Source: Alviniconcha marisindica
Taxonomy: Eukaryota > Mollusca > Gastropoda > Provannidae
Length of the DNA: 64,000 bases
NCBI GenBank assembly: GCA_018857735.1
Contig: JABMCL010002109.1
Span: 1,130,001-1,194,000, forward strand
Direction of reading: 5' to 3'
Part shown: positions 56,601 to 64,000 of the stretch, piece after piece
How the letters are laid out: every line of letters starts with the position of its first letter
How positions within the stretch are numbered: position 1 is the first letter of the stretch
Position numbers and translations under genes: made by a program
The notes under the pieces: generated by a model
What the model saw: only the letters and a program-made list of their open reading frames with translations
Told to the model about the DNA's origin: nothing
Databases searched by the model: none

Positions 56601-59600
56601 TGCATACATTTCTAATGCACTGAACCCTTCTATGATACATGTGTGAGGCTCACAGTGCTGTACATGAGACATTACAACAATATGCAACCTTATTTAACAA
56701 TGGTCAATGCATTACATATCTCACTCTGTCCCTCACTCTCCCCAACATCCACAAACATACAATCTCACTTCCCTCTCTCCCACTCTCCCCACCCACAACC
56801 AATAATCACCAGTTAGCCAGTGAAGACATCATCAGCACTAAAAAACAAATAAAACAAAAACTGATGCTAAACTGCACACATCTTTTGTACTAATTCAAGT
56901 AATTGTAGAGACCTAGAAGACAAGTAGCAGGCCTTACAAACTCTGGCTAAGTTATAAGTAATAAAACAAATGATGAAGATGAAAATAAAAATGTACCAAA
57001 ACCAGATCAGATCAACACATGAATGATAATTAGTGAGCAGTACACACCATATCATTTTCCATATCTTTTAACATCTTGGCAATCAGGTCATTGTTGATGA
57101 CAACTGGTGTTTTCTCAGCCTCGGCAGCAGTGGTAGTTTCAGCTGCAGTTGGAGTGGATGAGTCTGAATGCTGCAGGCGAAGTGTAGAACATGCCAGTGG
57201 CAGTCGGCTCCATTGTGGGCAAAGTACTGTAACAATAATGAGCCTGTTAATAATAATAATGAATACTTAGAGTGTCTAACCCACGGAGGCCCTAAGCGCT
57301 TACACATTCTTTACAAGTACGTATTGTTAAAATTCAACGCATACAACATGAATGCACACACACACACAGACCCCCCCCCCCCCCCCACACACACACACAA
57401 GGTTGCATAATAAATGTTATACCAAATGGAAGTTGCTTCTTGACAATAGTGACATAGAAATATCAAACTTTTACAGTAGTAGTGTTTAAACCTTTGCATT
57501 GTTCCAGTTGTTTAACGTTCTTTTGGTTACATTGCTCCGACTGTCTGGAACTTGCTGCTAGCCGACCTGAGAGCTTCTCCCTCCCTCCCAACTTTCAAAG
57601 TTAACCTAAAAACGCATTTCTTCCGCCAAGCCTTCTGACTGATTTGTACATGCCAACCGCTGTTTCATATTCGTGTGTGTGTGTGTGTGTGTGTGTGTGC
57701 ATGCGTGTGTGCATGTGTGTCAGTTGGGGGCGGGGGTGGGGACTGGGAGAGATGGAATTAAGGGTAGGTAGTAATATAATGATTCATTTTCTTTATATAT
57801 TGCTGTTTTTCATATGGCACATGTACTTGTATATTATACATTGTTGTCATAATTATATGTATTATGTTTGTGAAACTTAGAAAATGTTGGAGAATGTAAA
57901 GCGCAGTGAGTTTGGGTACACCAGAGAATACCGCTATACAAAAGTTATCTATTATTATTATTATTATTAATGTGGTGTCAGTGGTGATGTTTGTACTAGC
58001 TGTAATGTGTATGTGTGCACTTAGAATAGTCTCTATGGACAATATTTTGCACTTTGCAAATACTTAATTATTAAAATTATTATTTATAGTGTACATGATG
58101 TCTATTAGTATTACAGCATCAGTTTTTAATGCGTGTCATTTTTACAATTACTGTGTTTTTTGTCTCTGATGCGAGCATAAGTTTTGTTGAAGAAATGAAA
58201 GTATAGCAGATCAGGCCAGATTGCAGAATGTGTTTGTCAGCATTTTGCTGCCTTGGCACTTTTGCAACACTGATCAATACATTAATCAGAGGTGTTGCTG
58301 GGGTCAAGGGAAGTAAGTGAGCTTATCAAAAAGCCATGTGTGCTCCCAAGGAAGAGAGAGAAAAAAAAGGGGTGGGGGAGGGGTGGAGGGATCGAACTGG
58401 AGATAGGCTTGTCATGGCTCCATTCTGTAAGCCAGTTTGGCCTAGCAGTAAGGCGTTAGGCTGGTAAGCAGAGGGACCTCGGTGCAAATCTGCTTCGGCT
58501 CTCCTTTCTCTTCAAAGGTTGTGGTCTGTGGACATTGTCTTGTGACTTTGTTTCTCACAATTAATGAAACATTAAAATCACTGCCCATCTTAATGCAGGA
58601 GTCATTCTATAATCTACCTCTTCCCCCACCTCCATAACCCCATCCCTCCCTTCTCTCTGTCCCTAATAAGTCTTATGGTTTCTGTGGATGTTAAGCACCA
58701 TGTTCACTTACTTAGATGCTCTGTGTCCATCAGTGTCACACCATAATAGTTACTGATACAGTGATAGCACAGGTGAATCGAGAATCAGCACTCATTTTAG
58801 AATTCCCATTTTGAGCAGCTCAACTCTGGAACTGACATTAATTACTGATAAGCAGATTTCAACTTCCCCTCCTTCTTCTTTCAGTACTGTCCACCCTCAT
58901 CCTTTTGAAGATTTTTACACTTTGCTCGGAACATGTCACATGGTATACATGCATGTATTAATCAGTATTGCAAAGGTGCCGATTAAAGTTGCAAAACACT
59001 CGTGAAATCCAGAGATGTTTGGCCCGAATGCTGTTCGAATTCCTAAAGCCCATTCTTAATTGGGCAAATGTTTGTTTGTGAACCTAGTTGGAAGTATTCG
59101 GTGAACCTAGTTGGTTCTTAATTGGGCGAACTTTCTTTGCAAACCTAGTTGGGAGTATTCATCGAACTGCGATGAAGCTATATTCAGGGTCCAAAAAGCT
59201 TCGCTCAACATGTTCTGGGAACATTCGCCTTATTTGGGAGAGATGGAATTAAGGGTAGGTAGTAATATAATGATTTTTTTTCCTTTATATATTGCTGCTT
59301 CTCATATGGCACATGTACTTGTATATATTATACATTGTTAGTTGTCATAATTATATGTATTATGTTTGTGAAACTTACAAAATGTTGGAGAATGTTGTAA
59401 AGCACAGTGAGTTTGGGTACACCAGAGAATAGCGCTATACAAAAGTTATCATTATTATTATTATTTATTATTATTCAATGAACATTGCCTCTGATTGGCT
59501 GAGAGCAGAGCTCTCCTGTGGATGTGGAAGAAATAAAGATAAAAATTGATGACAGTGTCGCTAGGTTTTTCACTCACTTTGGAGAGAATTTGTTTATTTG

Positions 59601-60239
59601 TTGACTTGTGGGAGGCGCAGCCTTGTCTCGGGACCCAGAATGAGATAGTAGTTGAATTACCCTGTGAGGGATGATTAAAGTATATTGACTTGACTTGACT
59701 TGACTTTGGCCTACATTTTTGATCATGCTGTCTGCTGCGCGTCTGCCGCAAGTTCGGGCCGAAGCTTGCATCTCATTACAAGCCAGCTGAGAACGAAGTA
59801 AAGTTCGTCGAACTGTCCGAACCATGTTCGGCGAACTAAAAGTTCAATTAAGAAACGAATCACAGTTCGTCGAACTGTCCGAAGTATGTTCGGCGAACAA
59901 ACATTTGCCCAGTTAAGAACGGACTTAACGTTTACCCGTTTTGAAATGCTAAAATTGTTAAAAAGGATTTTTTTTTAGAGGTATGATGATTGTGACCGCT
60001 CAAAGAACTGGGCCACTTTCACTATGGCCGTATAGGACATTAGCAGACAGACATGACCAGCGCTTAAACAAGGAAAAACCGGAGGATTTATCTCACACAA
60101 GGCACATGAGTCGTGGCCTGTGTAATTGTGAAAATTCTTGATACTTTTTTGTACCTGTTGGTCGAGTTTCTCTCACAATTCGGCTGTAAACAAGAACTTT
60201 GCTGCCGATTGACCGCAAAAGGTGACAGGGGGCCGCCAT
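53631..60239 (-). CDS. mrps18c: Mitochondrial ribosomal protein bS18m, MRPS18C type (five coding exons, complete)
   Basis: Coding exons in transcript order: 60239-60155, 57226-57048, 56224-56141, 54675-54549, 53710-53631. Phases close exactly to give 184 residues (human MRPS18C about 142). The protein is one of three S18 paralogues of the animal mitochondrial ribosome small subunit. The N-terminus [20 protein letters not shown] is Arg/Ser/Leu-rich without acids, as expected for a mitochondrial presequence. Residues 40-80 are an Ala/Thr/Glu-rich linker. The conserved core follows: CILC at 104-107, [29 protein letters not shown] to Cys141, and [11 protein letters not shown]. The C-terminus has [20 protein letters not shown], matching human MPVTYKDPAYLKDPK. 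The extra length is all before the core. The gene is divergent from the acidic gene at 60829 and convergent with the CYREN-like gene. Its 2.9-kb intron 1 carries LINE, SINE and foldback elements. Certainty is very high. Confidence 0.95.
53885..54440. repeat. About 55-bp minisatellite in last MRPS18C intron
   Basis: Nine or so diverged copies of AAGACCACTTTTTTCTCTCT, GAAATTTGCAATTGTAAGTG and AACCACCCCTCTTTT, with unit length varying because of internal deletions. Confidence 0.92.
55577..55630. repeat. TA run and poly-C tract
   Basis: A short TA repeat followed by about 20 C residues, with further G-runs at about 55707-55741, inside the MRPS18C intron between exons 3 and 4. Confidence 0.9.
57245..57310 (-). 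mobile_element. Short retrotransposon 3' end (inverted)
   Basis: TTAATAATAATAATGAATAC, then AGTGTCTAACCC and CCCTAAGCGCTTACACATTC. This is a common layout of the tail of molluscan non-LTR elements in reverse orientation. Confidence 0.4.
57520..57963 (+). mobile_element. LINE 3' end with remnant of ORF2 C-terminus
   Basis: Bases 57535-57632 read [20 protein letters not shown], then [12 protein letters not shown] and a stop. This matches the usual end of non-LTR reverse transcriptase proteins (LWNSLPxxLR, SLxxFKxxLKTHLF). A GT microsatellite and about 200 bases of 3' UTR follow, ending AGCGCAGTGAGTTTGGGTAC, CGCTATACAAAAGTTATCTA and (TTA)n, the expected tail. The same 3' UTR recurs at 59236. 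It lies in MRPS18C intron 1, opposite to the gene. Confidence 0.75.
58430..58510 (+). mobile_element. tRNA-derived SINE-like head
   Basis: GTTTGGCCTAGCAGTAAGGC resembles an A-box region, GTTAGGCTGGTAAGCAGAGG an anticodon arm, and CGGTGCAAATCTGC a slightly degraded B-box. It has no intact acceptor stem, so a SINE or tRNA pseudogene is more likely than a functional tRNA. A poorer tRNA-like B-box is seen near 28730. Confidence 0.6.
59040..59933. mobile_element. Foldback/MITE-type DNA element, interrupted by a LINE tail
   Basis: The left end (CATTCTTAATTGGGCAAATG from about 59050) is the inverted copy of the right end (CATTTGCCCAGTTAAGAACG, about 59905-59925). Inside each end a second copy of the same string recurs (TTCTTAATTGGGCGAAC near 59114; AGTTCAATTAAGAAACGAA near 59842). 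The motif GTTCGxCGAACTGTCCGAAC is repeated in the right arm. No transposase frame is present. The LINE 3' end at 59236-59474 is nested within it. Confidence 0.65.
59236..59474 (+). mobile_element. Second copy of the LINE 3' UTR, truncated
   Basis: Nearly identical to about 57748-57963 (GGGAGAGATGGAATTAAGGG through CGCTATACAAAAGTTATCAT and a TTA-rich tail). It lacks all coding sequence, as expected for a 5'-truncated insertion. Confidence 0.85.
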
Positions 60240-60828
60240 GATGTTCCTTTTCTGCGGTTCAGTTACGCAAATTTCCATTTCGTGGAAGAAAATAATTACG
60301 GTACATGACGCATTACTACTGCCATATAAAAGGAAAATACGTAATTTTAATCTCCGAAATATTGTTAATTCAATTTCCATTTATAGTCAATATTACTTTT
60401 GTTGCGTGTCTGTTTTGTTTAGATATGTCGGAACATGGAATTCCAAAAACAATGTGTTTAAGGTTTTTTTGCGTGTGTCTGCACTCCTGGTCACCTTACG
60501 AAAGGCCTACACAGGCGTGTTCGCAGTTGGAGAAAATGGAAAGTTACACGTAAAACAAGACACTAAATGCGAGCAAATTGCACAATGCCTGTTTTGCACA
60601 GTATTTCCTCTCTTGTTTTGAAAGCTGCACCAACAAGTTAAACAACGCGGCCAGAGCCCTAGAGGAGTCTTCCATTTTTTATTGATCCTGTGGATTATTT
60701 GAAGGCCTGTCCGGACAGCTCACAAGCAAAGGGGTGGATTCTTTGGATTCTAGGACAGCGACTGTTCAAAATAATTTCTCTCACTTGGAATTAAATAGCC
60801 TACATGTTGAACTTGCTGCACTGAAAAC
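60240..60828. promoter_or_regulatory. Compact divergent promoter region of MRPS18C and the right-hand gene
   Basis: Only 589 bases separate the two start codons, so both transcripts must begin here. The MRPS18C ATG lies in a GCGGCC context. Several short CG-containing stretches occur near 60180-60300 and 60640-60720. An in-frame TGA just upstream of 60829 supports that ATG as the start of the plus-strand gene. The open frame at 60238-60621 has no coding character. Confidence 0.55.
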
Positions 60829-63016
60829 ATGGAGCCCCCTGCAGAAATTGCATGCCCAGATAACTTTGAAGTCCAGATTTCAGATGTCATTCAGATTTCA
60901 GACAGTGTCACTGAACCTAAAAGCTCAGGAGATGTTGGATTTGGAAACAAAGTCAATTCAACCGGAAACGGAACAACTGAAGTGCATGGTGCAGCTATTT
61001 TGCAAGCTTCCTTGTCTGATGTTGTTTTGTCACAGTCTTTGCAGTCTACAGAGAGAAGCATTGACTTTGGAGAGGCAGATGAAAGTGTTGGTGAAAAGTT
61101 CGTGGACCATTTTGACAGTGTTGTTATGGATGGAACTATCAATCCAGAAAATGGTGTGAGCTTACCAGAAAAGAATGCATGTCAGGAGGAAGAGGTGAGG
61201 GTGAACATGTTTTAATAAATGTTATATTTTTATCAGGTGTCTTGAAGAAGTTGAACTGAAGAAGAAAATGTGATGGGAGTTAAACAACTTGTGAGAGACT
61301 TGTCACCAACTTTGCAGTGTAGGTCAGTAGGAAACAGAAACCTTTTCGACCTGGGTCATTTTGTAAATTTTTGTTGTTGTTTTTAGGCAGTTGTAGTATG
61401 ATTTGATCTTTTTCTTACTTGCAGCAAACTGCTGTAAACATGAAAATGGAAACCATTGAAAGTCATGAATAGTTCTAAACAGGGTGGGAAAGGATCTGTT
61501 TATAAATGCTTGAATAATATTTCTAACTCAGTTTGTTTTGTTCTTACTTTCAGTTTTCCGATATCAGCAAGGAGCCAAATGTCACCCCCCTAGAACCTGA
61601 GTTGGGCTCGGCGCTTGCAGCATCAGCAGCCACAGCTCAGCCCCTTCCAGCAGAACCTGTGCCAGACTCCCAGGTGAATGAGAAGCCAGCAGAGTACAAT
61701 GCTGATTTTGAGGATGCTGTGGATCCTCCTTTGCTCACCTCAACACTCAAAACGGATGTGAAGGACTCGGATGATGAGTTTGACTTTGATTTGCCTGCCG
61801 CCAAAGCGGATAACGGGAAGACCGTGAGATTCTCTGGGGGAGGTGACAGCGAGGAGCAGGGGAAAGAGGCTCCGGTGCCGCAGGGGGACCATCATCATGG
61901 AGAGGCGGATGAACTGAAGACGAGTGATGTATCCGGACAGCCTGGCACTGTGGCTGCTACAGCTGTTCCTGGCGTGCAGGACAGCGTTGATGTGAAACAG
62001 GCAGTACCAGAAGTGAAGATTCAGCCTGCTACTCCAGAACCAGAGGACATCCAACTGGATCAGGTAATAACTCAAATAAAGAGCTAAGCATGAAGCTGTT
62101 AAGAATGTAAGCATACGCATAGATTTGTAATATTATAAGTTGTAACATGCATAAGTACACACGTATCATGCAGTCTATTACCCAACACAGAACAACAACA
62201 AAAAGTACAAAAGACATAATATATGTTACCAACTTCATTTGATATTAGGATAAAATAGAAACAGACAATTCCCTATGCTTAAATTATAATTCATAACGAC
62301 ACATTGTTGCCATAACTGCATAAGTGTGCAGTTTTATATAGCGTAATACTAATACTGTGATACCATGTATTTTGATTTGTAAAACAATGGCAACAACAAC
62401 AGCAACAACAAAATCATGTCATTTTGAAAATTAAAATTAATGGTGTTTGTGCATTAGGATGCAGAGCAGAAAGGAGACAGAAGCCACATCATCACAAGTT
62501 CAGCTGCTGATTGGGACAATGTAGAGACAGTGGAAGCAGGTATGTGGTGCTTGTGTGCAAGTGCACTACCAGAAATATTGTATTGTGTGTGCATTGTCAT
62601 TTTTTTTTTTTTAAGTCATTTACTTTTACTTTTAGGTTGAAGTGTAAAAAAAAACACAAGCAAGTAATTATTTCTTGAGGCTTTGTATAAAGATCTGGAA
62701 GACCTGTTTAAGTAAATCTGACAGAGAGAAAAAAGAGAAGAAAAAAAGTCATTTAGACGACCTAAGTTGTTTCTGTAAAGAGAGAGATGCCCCAGATGAC
62801 ATTGACAGCACAAAATCTAGTTATATGACTTGATTGAAAACATTATCTTTGACCCTTAGAACCTTACCACTGAACAACGTAGGGATCAGAGCGAGTAGTC
62901 TAATACAGTCATTAATGGTAGTAGTTTGCGTAGTGGAAGAACCCTATACTCTCTGGAGCCTGCAAAACAGGTCTACTACTGATAAAACATTAGGCTTGAG
63001 CTAATTGAGAAAATTT

Positions 63017-63059
<43 letters not shown>

Positions 63060-63872
63060 TGTGCATGCACACGCACGCATACACACACACACACACATTA
63101 CATAATACATTGTTTGTTACTCTTGTTTCACTCTCTTTTGACCCTGTGAGTGTGACCCTGTGTCAAGAGAGAGAGTTAGTAATTATATTTTAATGTCCTG
63201 TGATTGTGTCAACCACACTATGTGGTTGACAGGATATTATAATTACTCTCTCACTCTCACCCTCTCTCTCTCGTGCTTATTTGTGTTTGTAGTATAGCAA
63301 GCACTGGCTGTTAGCTTGGTTCAAATGGACCTAACATTTCTATCCTTAAGTATTAAAGTTTTTGAGTTCAATCTCTTTCTCTCTTTCTCCCCCCTCAACC
63401 CCCCTCCACTCCCCCCCCCCCCCCGCCCCCCCCCCCTCGCCCCCCCCCCCCCCCCCCCCCCCGCCCCCCCCCCCCCCTCCCGCCCCCCCTCGGTAGTCGT
63501 AGACTGCTTCACCTTATTGATACTAATTACATAATAGTCATACCAGCAGCTATTCACCTAACACAGGTAGGGACAGACATGGCAGAGCACACGCTACCAT
63601 GTTTATGCACTCACTGGCTGTGGCAGGCACTACTGGTTACCGTATAATACACCTGTACTCTGTAAAAATGTATAATTACCCACTAATTGCTGTCTTCATG
63701 GAATTGTACTGTGCACTTGATACATGTATACTATAGCATGGTGAACCAGAGCACTGCCAGCTAGTAATCTGATATCATGCTTAGGTATTATACATATATG
63801 TGGGATATTTTTGTTTTGAGAAACTGTGAGGTTTTTGTGTTGCAGGCTTTGGTGAAGCTTCAACAGGGGAAG
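60829..63872 (+). CDS. N-terminal part of an acidic, mostly disordered protein (partial; HELQ suggested by position only)
   Basis: Exons: 60829-61194, 61554-62063, 62458-62539, 63846-63872, then onward past the right edge. Phases join in frame for 328 residues. Each exon has convincing splice sites (GAG|GTGAGG, CTTTCAG, CAG|GTAATA, GCATTAG, CAG|GTATGT, GTTGCAG, AAG|GTAAGG). The protein starts MEPPAEIACPDNFEVQISD and is rich in Asp, Glu, Ser, Ala, Pro and Gly with few aromatics, so it is probably disordered. Notable are an acidic patch KDSDDEFDFDLP at about 192-203 and KTVRF at 211-215, which fits the RVxF docking motif for protein phosphatase 1. I recognise no domain. In human, MRPS18C is head to head with HELQ, whose N-terminal 250-300 residues are also unstructured. 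That makes HELQ a reasonable but unproven guess, since no helicase motif lies inside the window. Confidence 0.62.
63015..63104. repeat. CA microsatellite
   Basis: Two CA runs around a diverged CACGCAT-rich centre, in the last intron before the window edge. Confidence 0.93.
63401..63489. repeat. Long poly-C region
   Basis: About 88 bases made of C with occasional G, T or A. The Pro-rich or Gly-rich frames across it are artefacts. Confidence 0.95.
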
Positions 63873-63937
63873 GTAAGGCTGACAGAGGTGTAGAACACGG
63901 GCTGTTTTTGCTTTTGTTTGTTTCATGTTTTGTTGTT

Positions 63938-63982
63938 GCTGTGTGTGTGTGTGTGTGTGTGTGTGTGGGGGGGGGGGGGGGA
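63938..63982. repeat. GT run followed by poly-G
   Basis: About 28 bases of GT then about 15 G residues. The window ends 18 bases later. Confidence 0.93.
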
Positions 63983-64000
63983 TGTGTCACAAGTGCTCTT

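Noticed and set aside
60238..60621. 127-codon plus-strand frame starting MMFLFCGSV
   Set aside because: It overlaps the MRPS18C start on the opposite strand, is AT-biased and Phe/Val-rich without family resemblance, and lies in the divergent promoter region.
60734..61159. 141-codon plus-strand frame overlapping the first exon of the right-hand gene
   Set aside because: It is the shifted frame of the supported exon. The chosen frame has an upstream in-frame stop, a good ATG context and an in-phase donor at 61195.
63316..63557. Proline-rich and glycine-rich frames
   Set aside because: Translations of the poly-C region.

Overview
The window reads as animal nuclear DNA, most likely from a mollusc and probably a gastropod. 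The genes are split into many short coding exons with GT-AG introns. Introns and spacers are full of GT/CA microsatellites, long poly-C/poly-G runs, minisatellites, tRNA-derived SINE-like pieces and LINE 3' ends. The encoded CtBP resembles invertebrate CtBP more than vertebrate CtBP. The lineage call is inference from repeat style and protein similarity; no search was possible.

Layout: (1) 1-1380 holds the last coding exon of an unrecognised + strand gene behind a very long GT microsatellite. (2) 1.4-9.1 kb is gene-poor, with minisatellites, a broken THAP-domain sequence and a SINE-like unit. (3) 9106-20968, minus strand: a complete nine-exon MAEA (CTLH/GID ubiquitin ligase subunit). (4) 24116-33337, plus strand: a complete nine-exon CtBP (NAD(H)-binding corepressor), with a candidate alternative last exon at 33860-33909. 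(5) 37928-52834, plus strand: a 16-exon gene model whose N-terminal two thirds I do not recognise. Its C-terminal third carries the short motifs of CYREN/MRI, the Ku-binding regulator of end joining. (6) 53631-60239, minus strand: a complete five-exon MRPS18C (mitochondrial small-subunit protein), 3'-end to 3'-end with gene 5. (7) 60829 to the right edge, plus strand: the acidic N-terminal part of an unidentified gene, divergent from MRPS18C.

MAEA and CtBP stand head to head, as MAEA and CTBP1 do in human 4p16.3. MRPS18C is head to head with the right-hand gene, which matches the human MRPS18C-HELQ arrangement and makes HELQ a testable guess for that gene. Exon boundaries were fixed by GT-AG sites, continuous reading phase, and similarity to family members known to me. 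For MAEA, CtBP and MRPS18C every junction closes in frame. The part most worth pursuing is gene 5, where a Ku-binding module appears to sit at the end of a much larger protein.
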